A DNA stretch of 14,001 nucleotides from an uncultured Clostridia bacterium (lineage in GTDB: Bacteria > Bacillota > Clostridia > Oscillospirales > Acutalibacteraceae): positions 1-14,001 of the forward strand of contig CAMOTT010000036.1 in the NCBI GenBank assembly GCA_946626015.1. The letters run 5' to 3'. Below are positions 1-6,641 of this stretch, in pieces. Position numbers and translations under genes: made by a program. Within the stretch, counting starts at the first letter, position 1. Each line of letters begins with the position of its first letter. The notes beneath the pieces were generated by a model. That model did not search any database and was not told where the DNA came from. It worked only from the letters and a program-made list of their open reading frames with translations.

Positions 1-679
1 CCACGTTGCCCTTGCCGTACATGCCCACGGTGAGCATATCGATGTCGTTAAAGCAGCCGTATCCGGAGCTGTTGAAATGATCCATCTGCTGGCGGATGAT
101 ATCCGCGGTGGACTCAAAGTTGTCAAAAATATCGCCTGTGGAGCGGAACATATGAACACCAATGGAATGCATCCATTCCCAAGGCTCAAAGTTGCCCCAG
201 TTGCAGGCGGAGAAGAGGATATCCCTGCCCGTTGAGCGCAGAGCCATGGACATGGTCAGGTACCTTTGCTTACAGTCGGCTTTTGCGGGGAAATAACAAA
301 AATCGTATTTGAGGAAATCAACGCCCCAATCCGCAAAGGTTTTTGCATCCTGATACTCATGGTCAAAGGAACCGGGATAACCGGCGCAGGTGCGTGTGCC
401 GGCGCAGGAATACATACCGAACTTAAGACCCTTTGCGTGGACGTAATCGGCAACGTATTTCATGCCGTGGGGGAACTTTACGGGATCCGCCACAAGGCAG
501 CCGTTTTCGTCCCTTTCTTTAAGAGACCAGCAGTCGTCAATAACAACATACTCATACCCTGCCTCAAGATAACCCTCGCTGACCATAACGTCAGCTGTCT
601 CAAGTATCATTTTCTCGCTTATATTTTCACCGAAGGTGTTCCATGTGTTAAAGCCCATAGGCGGTCGCTGAGCAAGCAT
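1..679 (-). CDS. GH27 alpha-galactosidase-like glycoside hydrolase (N-terminal part, cut by window edge)
   Basis: Reading leftward from ATG at 679 gives 226 codons of an uninterrupted GH27 (clan GH-D) TIM-barrel. It begins MLAQRPPMGFNTWNTFG, the classic family opening. VIDDCW (residues 46-51) carries the paired Asp that binds galactose in known members. LKYDFC (123-128) holds the expected nucleophile D126, and RSTGDIFD (179-186) the expected acid/base D183. The family retains configuration and removes terminal alpha-galactose or related sugars. No signal peptide is present, so the enzyme is probably cytoplasmic and acts on imported oligosaccharides. The start is supported by AGGAG about 8 nt upstream and a consensus-like promoter. 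Family members are usually near 400 residues, so roughly the C-terminal 40 percent lies outside. Oddities: CNWG (159-162) has Asn where many alpha-galactosidases have Glu, and KYDFC has Phe where Asn or Gly is common. Substrate is therefore uncertain; the family call is firm. Confidence 0.93.
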   Translation of the reverse strand, partial: MLAQRPPMGFNTWNTFGENISEKMILETADVMVSEGYLEAGYEYVVIDDCWSLKERDENGCLVADPVKFPHGMKYVADYVHAKGLKFGMYSCAGTRTCAGYPGSFDHEYQDAKTFADWGVDFLKYDFCYFPAKADCKQRYLTMSMALRSTGRDILFSACNWGNFEPWEWMHSIGVHMFRSTGDIFDNFESTADIIRQQMDHFNSSGYGCFNDIDMLTVGMYGKGNV

Positions 680-714
680 AACAAATCTCCTCACACACGT
701 TCTTATTCTTCTAT

Positions 715-743
715 ATTATAACAGATTTATATTTTTAATTCAA
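715..743 (-). promoter_or_regulatory. Promoter of the GH27 gene
   Basis: On the minus strand a TTGAAT -35 box (738-743) and a perfect TATAAT -10 box (715-720) are separated by exactly 17 bp. The start codon at 679 lies about 30 nt beyond the predicted transcription start. The spacer is very AT-rich. No clear sugar-regulator operator such as a cre-like box is visible around it. Confidence 0.75.
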
Positions 744-792
744 GGGTTTGCGGAGATAATCATATGGCGATATAAATACTTTCTAAAAGCTC

Positions 793-821
793 TTGACAAG
801 TGACCAATCGTTCACTATAAT
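793..821 (+). promoter_or_regulatory. Promoter of the TetR/ABC operon
   Basis: TTGACA (793-798) and TATAAT (816-821) are both perfect sigma-A boxes with a 17-bp spacer. Transcription should start near 828, about 64 nt before the first gene's ATG. A promoter this close to consensus would be very active unless repressed, which fits the operator-like palindrome lying between the boxes. Confidence 0.9.
799..816 (+). promoter_or_regulatory. Putative TetR-family operator inside the promoter spacer
   Basis: AGTGACCAATCGTTCACT is an 18-bp imperfect palindrome: the outer AGTGA/TCACT arms match perfectly and one further inner C/G pair is kept. It fills the -35/-10 spacer, so a bound dimer would block RNA polymerase. 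The third gene of the operon encodes a TetR regulator, the natural candidate for binding. Size, symmetry and position are typical of TetR-family autoregulation. Assignment to this regulator is inference. Confidence 0.72.
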
Positions 822-840
822 CTAAGCGAATAGCCGTTTA

Positions 841-856
841 CCCTGTTTTTACAGGG
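841..856 (+). other. Small hairpin in the operon 5' leader
   Basis: CCCTGT, a TTTT loop and ACAGGG form a perfect 6-bp stem about 13 nt after the predicted transcription start. No U-tract follows, so it is not an intrinsic terminator. It could stabilise the 5' end of the mRNA; no function is shown. Confidence 0.45.
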
Positions 857-891
857 CTTAAAGGGCTGAATATTTGAAGGGAAGATCAAAA

Positions 892-1479
892 ATGAATTCA
901 CTCAACGTAATCCAGACCCTTGCAAAAATCGGAAAAATAATCAGCCGGATCATTTATATCCTTTGCTGTGTGGGGTTCTGGGCAAGCCTTGTTTCTGTTA
1001 TCATATACGCCTTAGCCGGTGAGGGCGCCCTGAAGATCGGCGGCACCTCGATCCTCGGCCCCATCCAAAGCAAAGCGGACTTAAGCGCCCTCGCTCTTTG
1101 CGGCCACATAGCCGGTTCTGCTGTGATCTGCGCTGCTGAGGCTTTTGTTGCCCGGCGCGCCACAAAATATTTTGAAAACGAGCTTAAGGACGGCACACCT
1201 TTTACATATGACGGTTCAAAGGAGCTTTTAAAGCTGGGCATCACAACTATAGTTTTACCCATTTGCGCCGTAATAATCTGCTCAATAGGTTTTTCAATAG
1301 CCGGGCACATCAACCCTGAGCTTACAAAGCCTGAATGGATCGAAAATACCACCTCCACCGGCATGGGCATTGCAATGATACTCATTTCCCTGCTGTGCCG
1401 ATACGGTTCTGAACTGGCCGATTCAGGCAGGCTTGAAGCCCCTGCGGCAAATCAGGGCGAAGAAGGTAAAACGGTATGA
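892..1479 (+). CDS. Four-TM membrane protein, DUF2975-like
   Basis: A 195-residue integral membrane protein. Hydrophobic segments lie at about 18-42, 63-86, 113-137 and 155-171, with a hydrophilic C-terminal tail. After the second helix comes a segment containing DGTPFTYDGSKELLKLG (100-116), which resembles the G-x-PF segment I associate with DUF2975 proteins; that family match is from memory and not verified. ATG at 892 is preferred over an in-frame TTG at 874 because AAGGGAAG ends 7 nt before it. It is the first gene of the operon behind the operator-bearing promoter, and its stop overlaps the next start (ATGA). Being co-transcribed with a TetR regulator and an ABC exporter suggests an envelope or export-related role, but the function is unknown. 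Confidence 0.85.
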   Translation: MNSLNVIQTLAKIGKIISRIIYILCCVGFWASLVSVIIYALAGEGALKIGGTSILGPIQSKADLSALALCGHIAGSAVICAAEAFVARRATKYFENELKDGTPFTYDGSKELLKLGITTIVLPICAVIICSIGFSIAGHINPELTKPEWIENTTSTGMGIAMILISLLCRYGSELADSGRLEAPAANQGEEGKTV

Positions 1480-1877
1480 TGTCAAAACGTATCTGCGCTG
1501 TTGTGTGTGCAGCAGCTCTTGTCTTGTGCCTTGCGGGCTGCGGGGGACGCGCCTCCCACTACCGCGCGGTAGGCTGCGTGCATACAAACACCGACTCAAA
1601 CGCCGCTTTAAGCTTTTTTGAGTTTGAGGGTACAATGGTATATAAACTCAAGCTCAAGGACAAAAGCGAAGGCGATATAAAATACACCGCCGAGCTTGAA
1701 AGCGGGAACGTGACCGTCTCCTACGAATACGTCGGAACGGAGGCGGAGCTTTTCAGGCTGACCTCCGGAGAAAAGCTCGATTCATCAGGCGGTTACATTG
1801 AAAAAGGCACCGTTTATATAATTATAAAAACAGAAGGAAAATGCACCAACGGCAGTTTTAAATTCAGCATAAATTAA
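1476..1877 (+). CDS. Small predicted lipoprotein
   Basis: A 133-residue protein with a classic lipoprotein signal: MMSKR, a hydrophobic stretch to residue 20, and lipobox LAGC with the acylated Cys at 22. The mature part is about 110 residues, rich in alternating beta-type sequence (YKLKLKDKSEGDIKYTAEL, YIIIKT), and ends in a compact FKFSIN tail. It should be anchored on the outer face of the cytoplasmic membrane. The start overlaps the stop of the upstream gene by 4 nt (ATGA), with AAGAAGG upstream; an adjacent second ATG at 1479 would also work. I recognise no family. Co-transcription with an ABC exporter makes an accessory or sensing role possible, but this is speculation. Confidence 0.85.
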   Translation: MMSKRICAVVCAAALVLCLAGCGGRASHYRAVGCVHTNTDSNAALSFFEFEGTMVYKLKLKDKSEGDIKYTAELESGNVTVSYEYVGTEAELFRLTSGEKLDSSGGYIEKGTVYIIIKTEGKCTNGSFKFSIN

Positions 1878-1891
1878 CAGCGGAGGAAAAA

Positions 1892-2485
1892 ATGGCAAGC
1901 GATACCAAAGAAAGGATCATGACAGCCGCGCTCAAGCTTTTTTCCGAAAAAGGTTACAACGGCACAAACGTCCGGGATCTGTCCAATGAGTTGGGGTTTG
2001 TGAAATCCGCGCTGTACAAGCACTACGAAAGCAAAGAGGCCGTCTGGAAAGCTCTGCTTGACAATATGGAAGCCTATTATTCAGAGCACTTCGGTTCGGG
2101 GAAAAATCCGCCTTCCCTGCCGGAAAGCACAGACGAGCTTTTAAAAATGACAATGGCTCTGGTCAAATTCACCGTAAACGACGAAAAGATCAGAATGATG
2201 CGCCGGATACTGACCACGGAGCAGTTCAGGGATAAACGGGTCTCCGACTTTGCCACCAAACACTTCCTCACCGAAACACAGCGGATGTTCCGCCGTATTT
2301 TTTTCGGGATGGCGGAAAAGGGTCTGCTTAAAAAAGACGACCCGGATATAATGGCCTTTGAGTACACCGCTCCCATAACAGTGCTGATACACCTCTGCGA
2401 CAGGGAGCCGGAAAAGATCCCGGAGGCTTTGGCGCAGATCGAAAGCTTTTGCAAACACTTTATTAAAATTTACAATAATAATTAG
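1892..2485 (+). CDS. TetR/AcrR-family transcriptional regulator
   Basis: A 197-residue protein with the TetR_N DNA-binding domain at about 8-55: KERIMTAALKLFSEKGYNGT, then a helix-turn-helix around residues 26-47 with SALYKHYESKE at the end of the recognition helix. The remaining helical part (about 60-195) would form the ligand-binding and dimerisation domain; it resembles no specific ligand class that I can name. GGAGG sits 6-10 nt before ATG. The gene lies third in the operon, 14 nt after the lipoprotein stop and 12 nt before the ATPase. It most likely represses the promoter at 793-821 and is released by a molecule handled by the transporter. The ligand is unknown. Confidence 0.93.
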   Translation: MASDTKERIMTAALKLFSEKGYNGTNVRDLSNELGFVKSALYKHYESKEAVWKALLDNMEAYYSEHFGSGKNPPSLPESTDELLKMTMALVKFTVNDEKIRMMRRILTTEQFRDKRVSDFATKHFLTETQRMFRRIFFGMAEKGLLKKDDPDIMAFEYTAPITVLIHLCDREPEKIPEALAQIESFCKHFIKIYNNN

Positions 2486-2497
2486 CCGGAGGTTTTT

Positions 2498-3205
2498 ATG
2501 CTTAAAATAGAAAATTTGACAAAACAGTACGGCAGCAAAAAAGCAGTGGACGATCTTTCCCTGCACATCAGACCCGGAGAGATCTACGGCTTTATCGGCC
2601 ACAACGGAGCCGGAAAGACCACGACTTTAAAATGCATCGTGGGCATATTGAGCTTTGAAGCCGGAGAGATCCATATTGATGGGAACTCCATCAAAACCGA
2701 GCCTTTGAAATGCAAAAGGGAGCTCGCCTATATCCCCGACAACCCGGATATATACGAATTTATGAGCGGAATAAAATATCTGAATTTTGTGGCGGATATC
2801 TTCGAGATACCGGAAAACGAGAGACAAGAGAAGATCCGCAAGTACGGGGATATGTTCGAGCTCACCAAGGATCTGGCTCAGCCGGTCTCCTCTTATTCCC
2901 ACGGCATGAAGCAAAAGCTCGCCATTATTTCCGCATGGATGCACTCCCCAAAGCTCATCATCATGGACGAACCCTTTGTGGGTCTTGACCCAAAAGCCTC
3001 ACATCTGCTCAAAGAAATGATGCATGAGCACTGCAAAAAAGGGAACGCCATCTTCTTCTCCACCCACGTGCTGGAGGTTGCTGAAAAGCTCTGCGACAAG
3101 GTGGCAATAATCAAACAGGGCAGGCTTATAAAATCCGGAACAATGGAGGATGTCAAGGGCGACGACAGCCTTGAGGATGTATTCCTGGAACTGGAGGCGG
3201 AATGA
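2498..3205 (+). CDS. ABC transporter ATP-binding protein (ABC-2 exporter type)
   Basis: A 235-residue nucleotide-binding subunit. Walker A is GHNGAGKTT (34-42), the signature loop is YSHGMKQK (133-140, replacing LSGGQ), Walker B with the catalytic Glu is LIIMDEP (153-159, E158), and the H-loop His is in STHVL (H190). The Q-loop region reads YIPDNPDIYEF without the usual Gln, a variant seen in the NatA/BcrA-like exporter group. It energises the permease that starts one base after its stop. It acts on the cytoplasmic face of the membrane. A GGAGG ribosome binding site precedes the ATG. The substrate is not evident; drug, peptide or ion export are all possible. Confidence 0.95.
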   Translation: MLKIENLTKQYGSKKAVDDLSLHIRPGEIYGFIGHNGAGKTTTLKCIVGILSFEAGEIHIDGNSIKTEPLKCKRELAYIPDNPDIYEFMSGIKYLNFVADIFEIPENERQEKIRKYGDMFELTKDLAQPVSSYSHGMKQKLAIISAWMHSPKLIIMDEPFVGLDPKASHLLKEMMHEHCKKGNAIFFSTHVLEVAEKLCDKVAIIKQGRLIKSGTMEDVKGDDSLEDVFLELEAE

Positions 3206-3206
3206 A

Positions 3207-4805
3207 ATGCTTAGGCTTCTGATAAAGAAACAGCTGGCGGAGGTTTTCCGCAACTATTTCTATAACCCGAAGAAAAATGAAATGCGCTCCAAGGGCGCCA
3301 TCGTTTGCTGGTTTGTGTTTTTTGTCCTGCTGATGGCAGGTGTGCTGGGTGGTATGTTCACCGGTCTTGCGGTTATGTTGTGCAAGCCCCTTGCCGACGC
3401 AAACACCGGTTGGCTTTACTTTGACATAATGTCGGGGATCGCCATACTCCTCGGCGCCTTCGGCAGCGTGTTCAACACCTTTTCCGGGCTGTATCTCTCA
3501 AAGGACAACGACCTGTTGCTTTCCCTGCCCATCCCTGTCAAGTATATAATCACCTCCCGTCTTCTCAACGTCTACCTTATGGGCGCAATGTACTCCGCAA
3601 CAATTATACTGCCCATGCTTATCGTCTACTGGGTGAAAACAGGGCTGAGCTTTTCAAAAGCGGTCTGCGGGATCGTGCTTTTTGTCATCATAACAATGAT
3701 AGTGATGATCCTTTCCTGCGTTCTCGGCTGGGTGGTGGCAAAAATCAGCCAAAAACTCAAAAACAAGAGCTTTATCACCGTACTTGCCGCCCTTGTATTT
3801 ATCGCCGCTTACTATTTCTTCTACTTTAAGGCTCAAACCTTGCTGCAAAATCTGGTAATGAACGCCCAGCTTTACGGCGACAAGGTAAAGGGCTCCGCCT
3901 ACTGGCTCTATCTTTTCGGACGCACCGGCGAGGGTGATTTCGCCGCCGCTGCCATATTTTCAGCCGTTATTGCGGCACTGCTCATATTGGTCTGGCTCAT
4001 CCTCTCGCGCAGCTTTTTGTCCATCACCACCTCAAGCGGTAAGGTCGAAAAGATCAAATACGTTGAAAAAGACGTCAAAAGGAAAGGTGCCTTTACGGCC
4101 CTGCTGGCAAAAGAGTTCGCAAAATTTACCTCAAGCCCGAACTATATGCTCAACTGCGGTCTGGGCATACTGATGATACCGGTTTGCGGCGTTTTGCTGC
4201 TTGTCAAAGGCAGCGCCCTGCTGCCTTTACTGGACAGCGTGTTCGGTGAAAGATCGGGCTGTACCGGCGTACTGATCTGCTCAGCGCTCTGCGCCATGTC
4301 GTCAATCAACGATATCGCGGCACCCTCCGTCTCACTTGAGGGCAAAAGCCTTTGGATAGCAAAGGTTCTCCCTGTCACCCCGAAAAGCGTTTTGCGGGCA
4401 AAGCTTTCGATGCACCTTATTCTCACTCTTATTCCCATGCTTTTTGCCGTCATCTGCGGCGCGGTAGTAGTCAACGCTTCTTTGGCTGAGAAGCTGCTCA
4501 TGTGTGCCGTGGCGCTGCTGTTCACGCTCTTTTCCTCTGCCGGCGCTCTCGCCGCGGGGGTCAAAATGCCTAACCTGAACTGGACAAACGAAATTGTGCC
4601 CATAAAGCAGGGCGGCGCCGTCATAACGGCGATGTTCGGCGGCTGGCTTGTCGTTGCGGCTTTCGCCGGACTTTATATGCTCGTTGGTTACAAGCTTGGC
4701 GCAGTACCCTACCTTGGCATCTGGGCGGTGCTGTTCGCCGCCGGGTTCGTGCTGCTGCTCCGCTGGCTGGACACCAAGGGCAGCCGGGCTTTTGCGGAGC
4801 TTTGA
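3207..4805 (+). CDS. ABC-2 type exporter permease, large form
   Basis: A 532-residue polytopic membrane protein with about a dozen hydrophobic helices. Two internal motifs recur in large Firmicute exporter permeases: SKDNDLLLSLPIPVKYI (98-114) and SLEGKSLWIAKVLPV (376-390) followed by a K-rich stretch. The two halves, separated by a charged linker at about 275-305, suggest an internal duplication of the six-helix unit, which would let one chain serve as the whole membrane domain. The frame stays open upstream to an ATG at 3150, but ATG at 3207 is chosen because it sits one base after the ATPase stop, has GGAGG upstream, and begins MLRLLIKKQLAE like its relatives. It ends the operon before a terminator. 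Confidence 0.92.
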   Translation: MLRLLIKKQLAEVFRNYFYNPKKNEMRSKGAIVCWFVFFVLLMAGVLGGMFTGLAVMLCKPLADANTGWLYFDIMSGIAILLGAFGSVFNTFSGLYLSKDNDLLLSLPIPVKYIITSRLLNVYLMGAMYSATIILPMLIVYWVKTGLSFSKAVCGIVLFVIITMIVMILSCVLGWVVAKISQKLKNKSFITVLAALVFIAAYYFFYFKAQTLLQNLVMNAQLYGDKVKGSAYWLYLFGRTGEGDFAAAAIFSAVIAALLILVWLILSRSFLSITTSSGKVEKIKYVEKDVKRKGAFTALLAKEFAKFTSSPNYMLNCGLGILMIPVCGVLLLVKGSALLPLLDSVFGERSGCTGVLICSALCAMSSINDIAAPSVSLEGKSLWIAKVLPVTPKSVLRAKLSMHLILTLIPMLFAVICGAVVVNASLAEKLLMCAVALLFTLFSSAGALAAGVKMPNLNWTNEIVPIKQGGAVITAMFGGWLVVAAFAGLYMLVGYKLGAVPYLGIWAVLFAAGFVLLLRWLDTKGSRAFAEL

Positions 4806-4847
4806 TATCCAAAACGGTATGCCTGCTAACTATAATACGCACAATTT

Positions 4848-4881
4848 AAGCCCCCGGAGCTTTCATAAACTCCGAGGGCTT
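4848..4881. terminator. Two-way intrinsic terminator between convergent units
   Basis: AAGCCCCCGGAG (4848-4859) and CTCCGAGGGCTT (4870-4881) form a 12-bp stem with one mismatch and a 10-nt loop. It is followed by CGATTTTAATTC on the plus strand and by TTAAATTG-type sequence on the minus strand. It lies 42 nt after the permease stop and 30 nt after the stop of the minus-strand S-component gene, so it can end both transcripts. Confidence 0.88.
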
Positions 4882-4911
4882 CGATTTTAATTCTATTATT
4901 TTACTCGTATT

Positions 4912-5523
4912 TTACTCGACCTTTGCTCTTCTCAACGCAAGGCTGAGTGGCACGCAAATGACTACCGACGCCACTATTTCCAAAGCGGCATTAAGGGTAA
5001 ATGCCATTATAATGTACTTGAAAAACCCGCCGAAATTCACTGAGGATATGCCCAGCTGCTCACCGTACTTGCTTCCGTAGAACAGGTAGATACCGCCCAT
5101 TACAAGCACAGTGTTGGACACAGTGGCTATCACCGCGGAAATACCTGCAGCAAGGCCTTTGTTAGAAAGCTTTTTGACAAGGGCGGAACAGACCGAGCCT
5201 GCCAGCAAACCGACAATGATACGTGGCACAACAGCTATCAGAGGGTTCTTGAAGATTATACCCTCCAAAGGGCTGGGCGGCAAAAATACCGCCTTGATGA
5301 GACAGGTCACTCCCCACACTCCGCCAAGGAATGCTCCGCCTTTTGTTCCCAGCATAATGCCGCCTAAAATGACGGGAATATGCAGCAAGGTGATACTCAG
5401 CGCGCCGTAGCTGATGTATCCGATGTAGGGAACGAAGGTCATGACAATGATGATCGCCGAGAGCAACGACAGCTCCACCGCAACAAGAAGCTTCTTGTCC
5501 GGCATTGACTTTTTCTTTGACAT
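4912..5523 (-). CDS. ECF transporter S component, probably for pantothenate
   Basis: A 203-residue membrane protein with about six helices and the typical S-component layout. The N-terminal KKLLVAVELSLLSAI helix leads to PYIGYISYGALSITLLHIPV (32-51), then GGIMLGTKGGAFLGGVWG, as in PanT-like and related energy-coupling-factor substrate-binding subunits. Such subunits bind a vitamin and rely on a shared EcfA/A'/T module encoded elsewhere; none is present here. Pantothenate is suggested by its position downstream of coaX on the same strand, 138 nt away, because that kinase uses pantothenate. AGGAG lies 6-10 nt before the ATG. Specificity is inferred from context; other vitamins cannot be excluded. 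Confidence 0.88.
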   Translation of the reverse strand: MSKKKSMPDKKLLVAVELSLLSAIIIVMTFVPYIGYISYGALSITLLHIPVILGGIMLGTKGGAFLGGVWGVTCLIKAVFLPPSPLEGIIFKNPLIAVVPRIIVGLLAGSVCSALVKKLSNKGLAAGISAVIATVSNTVLVMGGIYLFYGSKYGEQLGISSVNFGGFFKYIIMAFTLNAALEIVASVVICVPLSLALRRAKVE

Positions 5524-5661
5524 AACAAACTCCTTTTGAAGGCATAAGCCTTCGTTTTATTCAAACCTGCTGCCGCTTCCGCCAAGGCAAACACCCCAGC
5601 CTCAAGCCGCGCTGATAGGTATTCGCCCCCGGGAATGTGACGCAAGGGTTTGTCAAAATCA
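5524..5661 (-). other. Intercistronic gap with possible structured RNA
   Basis: This 138-nt gap separates coaX from the S-component gene and is unusually G-rich for a spacer. Read on the minus strand, CAAACC near its start can pair with GGTTTG about 80 nt later. GCTTGAGGC can pair with GCCTT...AAGC between them, and a GAAGGC/GCCTTC hairpin (5538-5553) sits just before the AGGAG site. A -35-like TTGACA occurs near the start but has no matching -10 box. I cannot match it to any riboswitch consensus I know, including THF, TPP or the pan motif. Confidence 0.4.
5538..5553 (-). promoter_or_regulatory. Hairpin abutting the ribosome binding site of the S-component gene
   Basis: GAAGGC and GCCTTC form a perfect 6-bp stem with a 4-nt loop, ending 3 nt before the AAGGAG of the downstream gene on the minus strand. 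Its 5' arm could alternatively pair with a GCCTT further upstream. A switch between the two pairings would change the surroundings of the ribosome binding site. This is inference from pairing alone. Confidence 0.4.
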
Positions 5662-6429
5662 TCAACTGTTTCTTTCGTATATTATTTTTAATCCTTCAAG
5701 CAGTAATTCGCCGTTATAAATAACGTCGTGCCTGCACTGTTTTACTATTCCTTTTGCAAAGCCGCCTGTGGCGACTATTGATTTTACCGGCGTGTCAAGC
5801 TCATCGTTTATCCTGTCGCACATACCGTCTATCATTGCCGCGGCGCCGTAAACTGTGCCGGAGGTCATGCTGTCTATGGTATTTTTGCCCACCACCCGGC
5901 GCGGTGTGTCAAGGCTTATGCTTTGCAGCTGTGAGGTCCTTGATGACAGAGCCTCCAGAGATATGCCTATGCCTGCGGAGATGGTACAGCCGCAGAAGGC
6001 GCCCTTGCTGTCTATGACGCTTATTTTTGTAGCTGTACCCAGATCCACTACAAGGCAGGGCAGGGGATATTTCGCCGCAGCGGCCACCGCTCCCGCTATA
6101 AGATCGGAGCCCACCTGGGCGGGATTATCCGTCAGAATATTCAGCCCGGTCTTGATGCCGGGGGCAATTATCAAAGCCCTGACCCCGGAAACTTTCTCGA
6201 TAGCCAGAGATATGGCTGAGGTCAGCTCGGGCACAACGGAGCTTATCACCGCCGCCGAAAAATCCCGGCCGTTTTTATTGTAAAGTCTGAATATATTCAA
6301 AAGCTCCACAGCGTACTGGTCGGCGGTCCGGGATCTGTCCGTTGCCAACCGGGAAACAAAGGCAAGCTCCTCCCCCTCATAAGCGCCTATGGAGATGTTG
6401 GTGTTGCCCACGTCAAGGGTCAGTATCAT
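5662..6429 (-). CDS. coaX: Type III pantothenate kinase
   Basis: A 255-residue ASKHA-fold kinase that phosphorylates pantothenate to 4'-phosphopantothenate, the first step of coenzyme A synthesis. CoaX enzymes are cytoplasmic, dimeric, usually need a monovalent cation and are not inhibited by CoA. Visible motifs: DVGNTN (6-11, phosphate loop), DNPAQVGSDL (101-110, with D109 the expected catalytic Asp), DLGTATK (129-135) and TGGF (221-224). Length fits the family (about 255-260). After the catalytic Asp there is Leu where many homologues have Arg. ATG at 6429 is the only sensible start: the upstream ATG at 6439 runs into a stop after three codons. AAAGG lies upstream inside a small hairpin. 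The next gene on the strand is the likely pantothenate importer. Confidence 0.96.
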   Translation of the reverse strand: MILTLDVGNTNISIGAYEGEELAFVSRLATDRSRTADQYAVELLNIFRLYNKNGRDFSAAVISSVVPELTSAISLAIEKVSGVRALIIAPGIKTGLNILTDNPAQVGSDLIAGAVAAAAKYPLPCLVVDLGTATKISVIDSKGAFCGCTISAGIGISLEALSSRTSQLQSISLDTPRRVVGKNTIDSMTSGTVYGAAAMIDGMCDRINDELDTPVKSIVATGGFAKGIVKQCRHDVIYNGELLLEGLKIIYERNS

Positions 6430-6438
6430 AAGATCATA

Positions 6439-6478
6439 CCTTTCGGAAAAGGATCAAAAGTCTCAGGCACTCCGCCTG
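6439..6478 (-). promoter_or_regulatory. coaX leader with two small hairpins, one covering the ribosome binding site
   Basis: On the minus strand the short leader opens with CAGGC/GCCTG (6464-6478, 5-bp stem, 5-nt loop). It continues with CCTTT-TCCG-AAAGG (6439-6452), whose 3' arm is the AAAGG ribosome binding site of coaX. A flanking GAT/ATC pairing could lengthen the second stem around a bulge. The stem is short and AU-rich, so any effect on translation would be modest. Confidence 0.4.
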
Positions 6479-6487
6479 TCCGCCATT

Positions 6488-6516
6488 ATTATACAACTTA
6501 AACAAAAAAATTGCAA
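6488..6516 (-). promoter_or_regulatory. Promoter of coaX and the S-component gene
   Basis: Minus-strand TTGCAA (-35, 6511-6516) and a perfect TATAAT (-10, 6488-6493) are separated by 17 bp that include a T-tract. Transcription should start near 6481, giving a leader of about 52 nt. It is divergent from the CotH promoter about 60 bp away. Confidence 0.8.
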
Positions 6517-6574
6517 TGAATAAATTCGCAAACCGGTATTGCTCGCTGTTAGAGTTTTATATAAACTGCTTTAG

Positions 6575-6603
6575 TTGTAATTTTGTTCCGGGAATGATAT
6601 AAT
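6575..6603 (+). promoter_or_regulatory. Promoter of the CotH-VTC-DUF4956 operon
   Basis: TTGTAA (6575-6580) and TATAAT (6598-6603) are spaced by 17 bp, as expected for the housekeeping sigma factor. The predicted start near 6610 leaves a leader of about 32 nt before the TTG start codon. No sporulation-sigma type promoter is obvious, which argues against a purely spore-coat role for the CotH-like gene. Confidence 0.78.
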
Positions 6604-6641
6604 AAAATCAACCCAATTCCAGCACGAAATTAGGTGATAAA

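Noticed and set aside
266..721. 151-codon plus-strand frame opposite the GH27 gene
   Set aside because: Antisense shadow of a gene with intact GH27 motifs; it owes its length to the codon pattern of the real gene.
3150..3206. Upstream ATG extension of the ABC permease
   Set aside because: The 19 extra residues overlap the ATPase C-terminus in another frame and lack a ribosome binding site; ATG at 3207 has GGAGG and a family-like N-terminus.
5439..5645. Minus-strand 68-codon frame (TTG start) beginning in the coaX/S-component gap and running into the S-component gene
   Set aside because: No ribosome binding site, weak start, Arg/Cys/Ser-rich tail in the overlapped part and no recognisable domain; the S-component frame there is clearly real. 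The gap is better viewed as a possible structured RNA.
5524..5661. THF, TPP or pan-motif riboswitch ahead of the S-component gene
   Set aside because: The segment CGGAAGCGGCAGCAGGTT loosely recalls the 3' half of the THF class, but the conserved 5' core and pairing are missing. TPP and pan-motif cores are also absent.
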